Source: Parvibaculum sp045863935 (lineage in GTDB: Bacteria; Pseudomonadota; Alphaproteobacteria; Parvibaculales; Parvibaculaceae). From it: a stretch of DNA of 64,000 nt. Both the position numbers and the translations under genes were made by a program. The stretch's first letter is position 1, and every line of letters starts with the position of its first letter. The notes beneath the pieces were generated by a model that did not search any database, was not told where the DNA came from, and was given only the letters and a program-made list of their open reading frames with translations. This document shows, piece after piece, positions 45,701 to 53,904 of this stretch. The DNA lies in NCBI RefSeq assembly GCF_045863935.1, contig NZ_BTVP01000011.1, forward strand, positions 1-64,000, written 5' to 3'.

Positions 45701-46304
45701 TCCGGATCGCATCCAGCGTGTCGCCGAACATGTCGAGGCGAACGGGGAGATCGAAGCCCGACGGATAGATATCGACGATGCCGCCGCGTACGGCGAACTC
45801 GCCAGGCTCGCGTACGGTTCCCGTACGGTTGTAACCGTTTGCGGCGAGATAAGCGGTGAGCCCGTCGAGGTCTATGCGGTTTCCGGTACGGGCCGACCAG
45901 GCGGAGACCTTCACCATCTCGCGGGGCGGGACCCTTTGCAGCATCGCGTTGACGGTCGCCACCACCACGAGCGGCCTGGCGTTGTCCGTTTCGGCGCGCG
46001 CCGCAAGCCGCGACAACGCGGCCATACGCCGGGCACTGATGTCGCCCTGCGGCGACACGCGGTCATAAGGCAGGCAGTCCCAGGCCGGAATCGCTTCGAT
46101 GTCCAGGTCCGGGGCAAAAAAGGCAAATGCCTCGAGAAGCGCGCTCATGCGCGCATCGTCGCGCGCGACATGGACGACCGCGCCGCCGGAATCGGCATGG
46201 ACCTGCCGCGCCATGTCGGCGAGCGCCAGCGCGTCAAAACCCTCAGGCACCTCGCCCAGAGTGAGACGGCCCGGCGCCGATACGATCTCCGCAAGCTTCT
46301 TCAA
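42795..46304 (-). CDS. mfd: Transcription-repair coupling factor Mfd
   Basis: The 1169-residue protein removes stalled RNA polymerase and recruits UvrA. It carries an N-terminal UvrB-like region (PAWDCLPYDRVSPQGDISARRMAAL), the RNAP-interacting CarD-like domain (LVVHVDHGIGRFERL), and the motor. Walker A is CGDVGFGKTEVALR and the DEEQ box is VDEEQHFGV; PRTLQLAL follows, and then the C-terminal TRCF domain. The start is TTG at 46304, the most upstream start in this frame; the protein sequence from there has the family N-terminus. It follows sdhE by 16 bases. Confidence 0.95.
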   Translation of the reverse strand: MKKLAEIVSAPGRLTLGEVPEGFDALALADMARQVHADSGGAVVHVARDDARMSALLEAFAFFAPDLDIEAIPAWDCLPYDRVSPQGDISARRMAALSRLAARAETDNARPLVVVATVNAMLQRVPPREMVKVSAWSARTGNRIDLDGLTAYLAANGYNRTGTVREPGEFAVRGGIVDIYPSGFDLPVRLDMFGDTLDAIRTFDAATQRTVGQLKGIELVPASEIHLESETIRRFRAAYVSRLGAVTDGDPLYEAVSQGRKHAGMEHWLPLFHEKLETVFDYVPGALLTLDAQVEEARDARLELIDDYYEARAEARKTARDAKLATDAPSYKPLPPEALYLTSDEWKTLTDERRVRALSPFSVPEGAGINLGGRQGRSFAPERSQEGVNIFEVLGGHIAGLRKSGKRVVIASWSEGSRDRLQQVLGDHGIGNVLIADNWKDVNAVNKHVVSLIVLGIETGFETDEIAVIGEQDVLGDRLIRQRRKKRAENFLTEATSLSPGDLVVHVDHGIGRFERLQTIDVMGAPHDCLLLVYHGGDKLYLPVENIELLSRYGADESDAQLDRLGGTGWQARKARLKERIREMAGELIRIAAARELKSAPKIEPQPGSYDEFCARFPFTETDDQLQAIEAVLEDLARGRPMDRLVCGDVGFGKTEVALRSAFVAAMAGYQVAVIVPTTLLARQHYRTFATRFQGLPVKVRQMSRLVSAKDMAEAKEGLASGDIDIVIGTHALLGKQVKFRNLGLVIVDEEQHFGVVHKEQLKKLRAEVHVLTLTATPIPRTLQLALSGVRELSIIATPPVDRLAVRTYVSPFDSVVVREALLREHYRGGQSFYVVPRIADLGDAEEFLRQYVPEIKFISAHGQMAAGEIEDKMTAFYDGKYDVLVSTTIVESGLDIPTANTLVVHRADMFGLSQLYQLRGRVGRSKARAYAYLTVPPHRTLTPGAERRLRVLQSLDSLGAGFSLASHDLDIRGAGNLLGDEQSGHIREVGYELYQEMLEEAVASMRGTGEEEDGHWSPQINVGTPVLIPDNYVPDLDARMALYRRLSDVETRAEIDGFAAELIDRFGKLPEEVEFLLKIVEIKGLCRSANVEKIEAGPKGIVLTLRDNTFPNPAALVELINDERGKAKLRPDHKLVFKRDWETPAERLTGAYRLMSTLAKLAGQTKAA

Positions 46305-46320
46305 CGAGTTGGCGGCCTGG

Positions 46321-46617
46321 CTATCTCTGCCAGAGCGGTCCCTTCATGTGCTTGAATGTCCGGATACGGGCGAAAAGCGCCGTATCGTGTTCGGGGGCCA
46401 CGTTTTCGCGCCCGGTGACCCAGTTGTAAAGCGTCGTGTCCTCGATGCCGATCAGGCTCTCGAACTCATCGACCTCGGAATCGGACAGGGAATCCAGGGT
46501 TTCGTCCGCGAAGTGGCCCAGGATCAGGTCCATTTCCTTGATGCCCCGATGCCAGGCGCGGAACCGGAGCCGCCTCAGGCGCGCGTCCCGGTCGAGCGGG
46601 CTGTTATCTTCGGCCAT
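46321..46617 (-). CDS. sdhE: FAD assembly factor SdhE (DUF339)
   Basis: The 98-residue protein carries the family motif RAWHRGIKEMDLILGHFAD (RGxxExD) and a helix bundle, ending in the conserved YNWVTG. SdhE helps attach FAD covalently to the succinate dehydrogenase flavoprotein. The ATG at 46617 follows GGAGAG. sdhE next to mfd and divergent to recG is a common alphaproteobacterial arrangement. Confidence 0.93.
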   Translation of the reverse strand: MAEDNSPLDRDARLRRLRFRAWHRGIKEMDLILGHFADETLDSLSDSEVDEFESLIGIEDTTLYNWVTGRENVAPEHDTALFARIRTFKHMKGPLWQR

Positions 46618-46711
46618 ATATCTCTCCAATGCGCATGGGCGGGATATAGACCGTGAGCGCCCACATGTCATTAGAATGGCCTCATGATTCCCCTTGATGG
46701 TCGGGGCTGCG

Positions 46712-48796
46712 ATGCGGCCTGAAATCCTTTTTCCGCTTTTTGCCCCGGCGCGCTCGCTGCCGGGCATAGGCCCGCGCCTCGAAAAGCTGGTCGAAAAGCT
46801 CGCCGGGACGAAGGTGATCGATCTCCTGTGGCACCTGCCTTCGGGCCTTATCGACCGGCGGTCCCGGCCAAAAATCGCCGAAGTCCGGGATGGAGAAGTC
46901 GCCACCATCGAGGTCACGGTGGGGCTGCATATACCGCCCCGTACCAAACGGCTTCCCTACCGGGTCCACGTCTTTGACGAGACGGGCGAGATGCAGATCG
47001 TCTTCTTCAATCCCCGGCCCGACTACATAGCCAAAACAATGCCCGAGGGTGAACGGCGTATCCTCTCCGGACGGGTCGAGTTCTATCAGGGCTCGCCTCA
47101 GATGACGCATCCGGACCACATCGTGCCCCTGGATGAGCTCAAGGATCTGCCGCTTCTTGAGTCCGTCTACCCGCTGACAGCCGGCCTGCCCCTCAAGTCG
47201 ATCCAGAAGGCGGTGCGTGGCGCCCTGCCCCTCGTCCCGGACCTGCCCGAATGGCAGAACGGCCCCTGGCTCAAGGCGCAGCGTTGGGGCCCTTGGCGGC
47301 CCTCGCTTCTCGATGCCCATGCGCCGCAATCCGCGCGCGACGTGGAGCCTTCCGCTCCCGCACGCGCTCGCCTCGCCTACGACGAATTGCTGGCCAACCA
47401 ACTCGCTCTCGGATTGGTCCGCTTGCGCATGCGCCGGCTGCCGGGCCGTTCAATCGAAGGGGATGGCCATCTTCGCTGGAAGGTCGAAGCCGCCCTGCCC
47501 TTTGCGCTCACGGGCGCGCAGGCAAGGTCTCTTGCCGAAATCGACGCCGATATGAAAAGTCAGCATCGCATGCTGCGTCTTCTTCAAGGCGATGTCGGCA
47601 GCGGGAAGACAGTCGTTGCGTTGCTTGCAATGCTGACGGCGGTCGAGGCGGGCTTCCAGGCGGCCATGATGGCGCCGACCGAGATCCTCGCGCGCCAGCA
47701 TTATGCGACGCTCGCGCCGCTTTGCGAGGTGGCGGGCGTCCGCATCGAACTGCTGACGGGCCGCGAGAAAGGCAAGCGCCGGGAGGACCTTCTCGGCGCC
47801 GCCGCAAGCGGCGAGGTAGATATTCTCGTCGGTACGCACGCCCTGTTCCAGGAAGACGTCGCATTCCGCGCGCTCGCCTTCGCCGTCGTCGACGAGCAGC
47901 ATCGCTTCGGCGTACATCAGCGGCTCATGCTCACATCGAAGGGCGGACCGGGAACGGATGTGCTCGTCATGACCGCCACCCCCATTCCGCGCACGCTCAC
48001 CCTCACCGCCTATGGCGACATGGATGTGTCGAGACTTGACGAAAAGCCACCGGGAAGGAAGCCGGTCGATACACGCGCCTTGCCGCTTGAAAGGCTGGAG
48101 GATGTGGTATCGAGCCTCAACAGAGCGATCGCAGGGAACGCGCAGGTCTATTGGGTTTGTCCGCTTGTCGAGGAGTCCGACGAAGTGGATGCCGCCGCCG
48201 CCGAGCAGCGCTATGAACATCTGCACGCCGTTTTCGGCAATATCGTCGGTCTCGTCCACGGGCGTATGAAGCCCGTGGACAAGGACGCCGTTATGGCACG
48301 TTTCGAGAGCGGCGAAATCAGGATTCTTGTCGCGACAACCGTTATCGAAGTTGGTGTCAACGTGCCCGGCGCGACCGTCATGGTAATTGAGCACGCGGAG
48401 CGTTTCGGCCTGGCCCAGCTTCATCAGCTTCGGGGTCGCGTCGGCCGTGGCGGAGACAAATCGAGCTGTCTTCTTCTCTATCAGGCGCCACTCGGGGAGA
48501 CGGCTGCCGCTCGCATCAAGATCATGCGCGAGACGGAGGATGGCTTCAGGATCGCGGAAGAAGACCTGCGCTTGCGCGGTGCGGGCGAGCTACTCGGCAC
48601 GCGCCAGAGCGGCCTGCCCAACTTCCGCATTGCCGATATCGAGGAACAGAAAGACCTGCTCGCCGCCGCGCATGACGACGCGCGCATGATCATCGAGCGC
48701 GATCCGGACCTCGAAAGCGAACGCGGCAAGGCACTGCGCATCCTGCTTTATCTCTTCGAACGCGATGAGGCGATCCGCTATCTCCGGTCAGGTTGA
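46712..48796 (+). CDS. recG: ATP-dependent DNA helicase RecG
   Basis: The 694-residue helicase remodels stalled forks and Holliday junctions. It has an N-terminal wedge domain (PLFAPARSLPGIGPRLEKL) with an OB fold, Walker A LLQGDVGSGKTVVALLAML, and the DEQH box VVDEQHRFGVHQR. Motif III is ATPIPRTL, motif VI is QLHQLRGRVGRGG, and the C-terminal part ends LRLRGAGELLGTRQSG. The ATG at 46712 has GGGG five bases upstream and the family start; TTG 46694 and ATG 46697 are less good. It overlaps the convergent DUF502 gene by 9 bases. Confidence 0.95.
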   Translation: MRPEILFPLFAPARSLPGIGPRLEKLVEKLAGTKVIDLLWHLPSGLIDRRSRPKIAEVRDGEVATIEVTVGLHIPPRTKRLPYRVHVFDETGEMQIVFFNPRPDYIAKTMPEGERRILSGRVEFYQGSPQMTHPDHIVPLDELKDLPLLESVYPLTAGLPLKSIQKAVRGALPLVPDLPEWQNGPWLKAQRWGPWRPSLLDAHAPQSARDVEPSAPARARLAYDELLANQLALGLVRLRMRRLPGRSIEGDGHLRWKVEAALPFALTGAQARSLAEIDADMKSQHRMLRLLQGDVGSGKTVVALLAMLTAVEAGFQAAMMAPTEILARQHYATLAPLCEVAGVRIELLTGREKGKRREDLLGAAASGEVDILVGTHALFQEDVAFRALAFAVVDEQHRFGVHQRLMLTSKGGPGTDVLVMTATPIPRTLTLTAYGDMDVSRLDEKPPGRKPVDTRALPLERLEDVVSSLNRAIAGNAQVYWVCPLVEESDEVDAAAAEQRYEHLHAVFGNIVGLVHGRMKPVDKDAVMARFESGEIRILVATTVIEVGVNVPGATVMVIEHAERFGLAQLHQLRGRVGRGGDKSSCLLLYQAPLGETAAARIKIMRETEDGFRIAEEDLRLRGAGELLGTRQSGLPNFRIADIEEQKDLLAAAHDDARMIIERDPDLESERGKALRILLYLFERDEAIRYLRSG

Positions 48797-49522
48797 AGCG
48801 GGATTGGAAACCGGTACCACCGTCTCGACGGCGTCCTTCATTCTGTGCGGCGGCTCCACGAGCCCTGCGGAGATAATGAGTTTCGCCCCCTCCTCTATCG
48901 TCATGTCGAGAACCTGCACGTCTTGCTTGGGCACAAAAAGGAGAAAGCCCGATGTCGGGTTCGGCGTCGTCGGAAGGAAAACGCTGATAAGCTCTGTCCC
49001 CGTTTTGTGGACAAGCTCTCCCTTCGTTTGTGTCGTGATGAAGACGATGCAGTAGATACCCTTCCGCGGATACTCAATCAGCCCCACTTCGCGGAACGAC
49101 GCGGCGGATTGCGAAATCACCGTCTCGAAAATCTGCTTCAGCGCACCGTAAATGCTTCGCACGACCGGCATCCGCGAAACGACACGCTCGCCGAATGTGA
49201 GTACCGCCCGCCCGAAAAAATTCGCCGTCAGCGCGCCGAGCAGCGTGAGCAGAACGAAGGCGATCAGAAGGCCGAGGCCCGGAAGGTCGAACGGCAAATA
49301 ATTGTCGGGCTGATACTGGCTCGGGATCAACGGCGTGAACCAGGTATCGACGAGGTCGATGAACCAGCGCACGATCCAGATCGTGAGGCCGATGGGCGCG
49401 GCAACGACAAGCCCGGTGAAGAAGTAGTTTCTGAGCCTCGTCATGAAGCCGACATGCCGTGGCGGCAGAATCAAAGTCGGCTCATCCGGCCGGCCGGCGT
49501 TTTCGCTGTCCTGATCGCTCAT
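48788..49522 (-). CDS. DUF502 domain membrane protein
   Basis: The 244-residue protein has two N-terminal membrane segments (YFFTGLVVAAPIGLTIWIV; LGLLIAFVLLTLLGALTANF). The conserved DUF502 core follows (RMPVVRSIYGALKQIFETV; VFLPTTPNPTSGFLLFVP). It is a close neighbour of recG in many alphaproteobacteria, with no established function. The N-terminus is polar and acidic. Confidence 0.9.
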   Translation of the reverse strand: MSDQDSENAGRPDEPTLILPPRHVGFMTRLRNYFFTGLVVAAPIGLTIWIVRWFIDLVDTWFTPLIPSQYQPDNYLPFDLPGLGLLIAFVLLTLLGALTANFFGRAVLTFGERVVSRMPVVRSIYGALKQIFETVISQSAASFREVGLIEYPRKGIYCIVFITTQTKGELVHKTGTELISVFLPTTPNPTSGFLLFVPKQDVQVLDMTIEEGAKLIISAGLVEPPHRMKDAVETVVPVSNPAST

Positions 49523-49718
49523 TCGGTCTGCAGCATCCTCCCGCCAGGTCCCGTTCGGCGCCGTGTTGACGCCGGGGCGCGCTGGCCTCCAGCTCGCCCT
49601 TATCCTTCATATCATTGCAGGGCTTCCCTGTCAGGCGCATGCGTTTCATCATGGACGGACAGAAATCGCCGCGGGACGATCGGAAGCCCGCCGGAACAGA
49701 CCCCAGGGAGAGAATGGC

Positions 49719-50753
49719 ATGGCCACCGCCCAGCCCGGAACGATGATCCGGCTTCTGCCGGAGGATGAATACACCCATACGCCGGACGCCGCCTCGAACT
49801 ATAACGAGAGCATGTATTTCAACGCGTTCGACCCGCAGACGAAGATCGGCGGCTGGTTCCGCCTCGGCAACCGGCCGAACGAAGGCTACGCGGAAATGTC
49901 CGTCTGCCTGTACCTGCCGGGTGGACGCATCGCATTCGCTTATGCGAAGCCGAAAATCTCCGGCAACGAGGAGATGAACGCCGGCGGTATGGAGATCGAG
50001 GTGGTCGAGCCGTTCAAACGTCTGCGCCTGACCTTTTCCGGCAAGGTCGTCGTTCTCTCCAATCCCCTCGACATGGCGGACCCCGCCAAGGCCTTCAAGG
50101 AGAACCCGGTCGTTCCATGCGAGGTGGAACTCGACTACGAAGGCGTCTCGCCAATGTTCGGCGGCGAGACCGTGAAGGAAGACGGTTCACCCCTGGACCT
50201 CGATCCGGAGAAGTCCTTCGCCAAGGCGCATTACGAGCAGCACATGGCCGCAAAGGGACGCTTCAAGGTAGGTGAAGAATGTTTTGACATTCGCGGCTTC
50301 GGCCTTCGTGACAAGAGCTGGGGCCCCCGCTATTGGCAGGCGATCCACTGGTACCGCTGGCTGCCGATGAACTTCGGGCGCGATTTCGGCATGATGATTT
50401 CCATCGTCACGAACGACGAGGGCAAACAGCGCCAGGGCGGCATGGTTCTGAAGGACGGTAAGTACGACCTCATAAAGTCATGCACCATCGACAGCGACTG
50501 GGATGAGAACTGGTACCAGACTGCCCTTCGCGCTCACGTCGAAACGGAAAGCGGCGCAACCTACGACGTCGAAGGCCGGGTTCTCTCGCTCATTCCGCTT
50601 CGCAACCGGCGCAAATCTCCCGATGGCGCAGAACTCAATACCCGCATCACCGAAGGAATGACCGAATACCGGTGCAACGGCATGACGGGCTACGGGCTCT
50701 CCGAATATCTCGACCAGATCGTGGATGGCCGCCCTGTTGGAGCGGGACACTGA
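49719..50753 (+). CDS. Uncharacterized soluble protein in APH/DUF6285 cluster
   Basis: The 344-residue soluble protein has no signal or membrane segments. Features seen are SNYNESMYFNAFDPQTKIGGWFRLGNRPNEGYAEM, then AKAHYEQHMAAKGRFKVGEECFDIRGFGLRDKSWGPRYW, then WLPMNFGRDFGMMIS. The pattern resembles lipocalin-like or hydroxyneurosporene-synthase-like (CrtC) beta-rich proteins, but I cannot assign it. The ATG at 49719 follows AGGGAGAG. It ends 1 base before the APH-type kinase, so they are probably co-translated. Function unknown. Confidence 0.65.
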   Translation: MATAQPGTMIRLLPEDEYTHTPDAASNYNESMYFNAFDPQTKIGGWFRLGNRPNEGYAEMSVCLYLPGGRIAFAYAKPKISGNEEMNAGGMEIEVVEPFKRLRLTFSGKVVVLSNPLDMADPAKAFKENPVVPCEVELDYEGVSPMFGGETVKEDGSPLDLDPEKSFAKAHYEQHMAAKGRFKVGEECFDIRGFGLRDKSWGPRYWQAIHWYRWLPMNFGRDFGMMISIVTNDEGKQRQGGMVLKDGKYDLIKSCTIDSDWDENWYQTALRAHVETESGATYDVEGRVLSLIPLRNRRKSPDGAELNTRITEGMTEYRCNGMTGYGLSEYLDQIVDGRPVGAGH

Positions 50754-50754
50754 C

Positions 50755-51759
50755 ATGGCCGAAGGGAGCAACCCGATCGAGGCGCCTCTCGCCAAGGTTG
50801 TGAAAACTCATATCAAGGGTGCAACGGGGATAAGTGGCCTGAAGCGTCTCTCCGGCGGTGCCAGCCAGGAAACCTGGTCCTTCGATGCGACAACGGCTGG
50901 CGACCCTGTCCAGCTGATCTTGCGACGCGCGCCGGGTGGTGCCCGCCCTCCGAGTGAAACGGCCGTCGGTCTCGCCACGGAGGCAAAGCTGATCGAACTT
51001 GCCGGCGCCGCCGGTGTGCCGGTTCCAACCGTGCGTTATGTGCTCGCGAAAGAGGATGATGTCGGCGACGGTTTCATCATGAACCGGATCGCAGGTGAGA
51101 CCATCGCGCGCAAAATTCTGCGCGACGAAGAATTCGCCGATGCCCGGCCGAAACTTGCGCGCCAGTGCGGTGAAATTCTGGCGAAACTCCACAGCGTCGA
51201 CCGCGCGACCCTGCCGCCTCTTCGCATCTCCCCTGCAGAGTCCGAAATCGCGCAATACCGGAATATCTACAAGGCACACGGTCATCCGCATCCGGTGTTT
51301 GAACTGGCCCTGCGCTGGCTGGCGGACAACACGCCACCACCGGGCACCGCCCACACGCTCGTCCACGGCGACTTCCGGAACGGCAACCTGATGATAGGTC
51401 CGGACGGTGTTCGTGCAGTTCTCGATTGGGAAATCGCCCATGTCGGCGACCCGATGGAAGATCTCGGTTGGATATGCGTGAACTCTTGGCGCTTCGGCAA
51501 TATCGACCAGCCCGTCGGCGGCTTTGGCACGAGAGAAGACATGTTCGAAGGTTACGAAGCCGCGGGCGGCGGCAGGGTCGATCCCGATCGCGTCAAGTTC
51601 TGGGAAGTCCTGGGGACGCTGAAATGGGGAATTATGTGCACGATCATGGTGACGGCTTTCAAGACCGGGGCGGATCGCTCGGTCGAGCGCGCAACCATCG
51701 GACGGCGCTCTTCCGAGACGGAAATCGATTTGTTGCGCTTGCTGGCGCCACTTGCCTGA
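50755..51759 (+). CDS. APH-type phosphotransferase family protein
   Basis: The 334-residue protein has the aminoglycoside-phosphotransferase fold. The Gly loop region is LKRLSGGASQETWSF, followed by the catalytic LVHGDFRNGNLMIGPDGVRAVLDWEIAHVGDPMEDLGWICV (Brenner-like HGDxxxxN and the metal Asp in LDWE). It fits the ACAD10/FadE36-like group found beside acyl-CoA dehydrogenases, so a lipid-related hydroxyacyl substrate is plausible and antibiotic resistance is not implied. The ATG at 50755 lies one base after the previous stop. DUF6285 follows. Confidence 0.85.
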   Translation: MAEGSNPIEAPLAKVVKTHIKGATGISGLKRLSGGASQETWSFDATTAGDPVQLILRRAPGGARPPSETAVGLATEAKLIELAGAAGVPVPTVRYVLAKEDDVGDGFIMNRIAGETIARKILRDEEFADARPKLARQCGEILAKLHSVDRATLPPLRISPAESEIAQYRNIYKAHGHPHPVFELALRWLADNTPPPGTAHTLVHGDFRNGNLMIGPDGVRAVLDWEIAHVGDPMEDLGWICVNSWRFGNIDQPVGGFGTREDMFEGYEAAGGGRVDPDRVKFWEVLGTLKWGIMCTIMVTAFKTGADRSVERATIGRRSSETEIDLLRLLAPLA

Positions 51760-51770
51760 GGGGGTGAAGA

Positions 51771-52154
51771 ATGCAGGACCAGCCGACGGCCAGTGAACTC
51801 GTCGGAGCTGTTGCGGATTTTATCCGCAACCACGCCATGCCGCAGTTGCAGGGCCATGCCGCATTTCATGCGCGGGTTGCCGCAAACGCTCTCGACATCG
51901 TAAAGCGGGAGCTGGAAGTTGCGCCCGCGGCCAATGCGAATGAAATGGCGCGTCTCAAGGCATTGCTTGGGATGGAGGGAACGCTGGAGGACCTCAACCG
52001 TGAGCTTTGCCGGCGGATCGAAACGGGGGACGTCGGTCTCGATACGCCGGGGCTTAAGGACCACCTTTGGCGCACCACGCTTACCAAGCTTTCGATCGAC
52101 CAGCCCAACTATTCAGGGTACCGCCGCGCGCTCGACGAGGAGGCCAAAGCCTGA
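51771..52154 (+). CDS. DUF6285 domain-containing protein
   Basis: The 127-residue all-helical protein (ASELVGAVADFIRNHAMPQLQGHAAFHARVAANAL; LRTTLTKLSIDQPNYSGY-like end) matches the small DUF6285 family, which is encoded right after APH-type kinases of this group. GAGGGGGTGAAG lies upstream of the ATG. It starts 11 bases after the kinase stop. A partner role for the kinase is inferred from the constant order. Confidence 0.8.
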   Translation: MQDQPTASELVGAVADFIRNHAMPQLQGHAAFHARVAANALDIVKRELEVAPAANANEMARLKALLGMEGTLEDLNRELCRRIETGDVGLDTPGLKDHLWRTTLTKLSIDQPNYSGYRRALDEEAKA

Positions 52155-52302
52155 GCGCGCCCCTCTGGAGCGAGCTTCGCGCTGGCCTTTGGTAAAATGC
52201 GGGTTCTTGTTTGGTGCGGTGATCATTTGGTAAGCCTTAGGCGGCACACTTTCCCGCACCCGGACACAGAAGGTCCGGATTGTTCCGTTGCGGCGTTCGT
52301 CG

Positions 52303-52890
52303 ATGGAGCTTGCGAAGATCGCCTGGTCGTCGTCGCCTGCACCGCTTGCGAGCAGCGTGCCGCGCTCATCGACGCGTATTTGGGAAGCGGCCTTGTCCTA
52401 CCGCGAGATCGATATTACCGGCATCCCGGAGCGCCATCCGGTTCGCTGTTTCCAGGGCTACTGGAATAGCCGGGCCGGCGCGGGAAACCCGCCGCTCCGC
52501 AGCCAAATTAATCCCGCCGATATTGCAAGCATATTGCCGTGGTTGCTGGTGCTCGAAACGCTGCGGTTCCACGACAAGCGTGAATTCCGTTATCGTCTTG
52601 CCGGTACGGGATGCACTGAGCTGTTCGGCGTCGATTACACAGGAAAGATGCTCGGCGAAAACCTGACCCCGGAAGGCACCGAGATCAGGCAGAGGGAATT
52701 CAACAGCGTCATCGAAACGTGCCACCCGATTTTATCGACGACGAACTTGCCAATAAAGGCAAAGGATTTTATCGCCGTTCACCGCGGTGTCTTCCCCGTC
52801 TCCCTGACAGGATCCTCGATAGACCAGATCTTCGTGGTAGTCGCACCAACTGCCACTGAGTGCTCCGTTCGTCTCCCTTTATCGTCCTGA
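52303..52890 (+). CDS. PAS-like domain protein, unknown
   Basis: The 195-residue protein has the start chosen at ATG 52303; an in-frame TTG at 52288 would add five residues. The central part (ILPWLLVLETLRFHDKREFRYRLAGTGCTELFGVDYTGKMLGENL) resembles the PAS_5-type sensory domains common in Rhodospirillales and Rhizobiales. No output domain is present. Its first 40 residues are low-complexity and may be non-coding. It overlaps the 3' end of the convergent AlgJ-like gene by 12 bases. Confidence 0.6.
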   Translation: MELAKIAWSSSPAPLASSVPRSSTRIWEAALSYREIDITGIPERHPVRCFQGYWNSRAGAGNPPLRSQINPADIASILPWLLVLETLRFHDKREFRYRLAGTGCTELFGVDYTGKMLGENLTPEGTEIRQREFNSVIETCHPILSTTNLPIKAKDFIAVHRGVFPVSLTGSSIDQIFVVVAPTATECSVRLPLSS

Positions 52891-53901
52891 GGCACTTTCG
52901 AGCCGGGCTTCATAGAAAGCCAGCCGGCGCGCATAGGCGCCGCGAACCTGCGCCGCATCCATCTCTTTCAGGTCGAGAGCGCCGTCTGAGCCGCCGCTCA
53001 GCAGGTTCCCGGCGATGATCGTGTTCGCTGCCTCGGAATAGTGTGTGCCGTCATAGGTATTCGATCTGTCGATCGTCATGGCTGAGGGAACGCCGTAATC
53101 CACGAAGCGATCGAACTTCGTCGACGCGAGGTGAAGTACCTTGACATATTCATCGAGCCAGCCCTTCTCCCCGTAAGCGTTGATCGCCCATGCAGAGATC
53201 GGCGGAACGTAGCCAGCCAGAACCGCTTCGGGAAAGATTGCGCGCATCTCGTCGTAGAAAGAAACGCGATCCTTCGCAACAAACCGGCCTGCAAAGAGGT
53301 CACGAATGGGCTTTGCGGGATCGTATGGGGGCGCGCCCGGCGCAACGTGGCATATGAACTCCCGGTCATAAACGCGATCGAGTGGCGATTTGCCGAACAA
53401 TGTCTGCAGCGACATCGAAAGCGCATCGATAGAGAGATAGGCAAGGTAAGGCGGCTTTGGTGCTTCTTCTTCCCGGATGAATTGGGGGATATCTGTCCCA
53501 CCAATTCGCTCCCGGAAGGCGGCGCCCGGAACGCCCATGATAACGAGTTTCGGATGAAATCCGTTGGCGCGCAGGTACCGGGCATAAGCAACGGCCTCAG
53601 CTGCCTTGCCGGCGGAGAATGCGAAGTTGAAGCACTTGTATCCTTCGATCTTGTTTTCCGGCAGAAGCGTCACGCGGCTGTCGCCGAAGATGACGCAGTC
53701 GTACCGATCTTTCTTCGAGAGAAAGAGGTTTGTCTTGCTCAACCTTTCGTTGAAGGCATAGTTCACGGTCCCGACCTTGTTGCCGCCGAAGTACCAAAGC
53801 GGATCGACAACCGCATTGGCGATGAAGACAGCCAACGCAACGGCAACCACCGCAGCGGTCAGCGTCGCAAGATAGGCGGGTGCGTATTTGCTCATCGTCA
53901 T
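52879..53901 (-). CDS. AlgJ-like SGNH-type protein, partner of the MBOAT acyltransferase
   Basis: The 340-residue protein has one N-terminal membrane helix (YLATLTAAVVAVALAVFIANAVV). A periplasmic domain follows with the SGNH/GDSL block I FGDSRV, a Gly/Asn region, and the C-terminal catalytic pair DGTHYSEAA (Asp-x-x-His). It starts 3 bases after the MBOAT gene stop. In alginate and cellulose acetylation, an MBOAT protein and an AlgJ/AlgX-like protein transfer acyl groups together; that role is inferred here. The acceptor polymer is unknown. Confidence 0.75.
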   Translation of the reverse strand: MTMSKYAPAYLATLTAAVVAVALAVFIANAVVDPLWYFGGNKVGTVNYAFNERLSKTNLFLSKKDRYDCVIFGDSRVTLLPENKIEGYKCFNFAFSAGKAAEAVAYARYLRANGFHPKLVIMGVPGAAFRERIGGTDIPQFIREEEAPKPPYLAYLSIDALSMSLQTLFGKSPLDRVYDREFICHVAPGAPPYDPAKPIRDLFAGRFVAKDRVSFYDEMRAIFPEAVLAGYVPPISAWAINAYGEKGWLDEYVKVLHLASTKFDRFVDYGVPSAMTIDRSNTYDGTHYSEAANTIIAGNLLSGGSDGALDLKEMDAAQVRGAYARRLAFYEARLESASGR

Positions 53902-53904
53902 GGG

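Noticed and set aside
50755..51759. Aminoglycoside resistance kinase
   Set aside because: The sequence and DUF6285 neighbour fit the lipid-metabolism-linked APH group; no resistance context.
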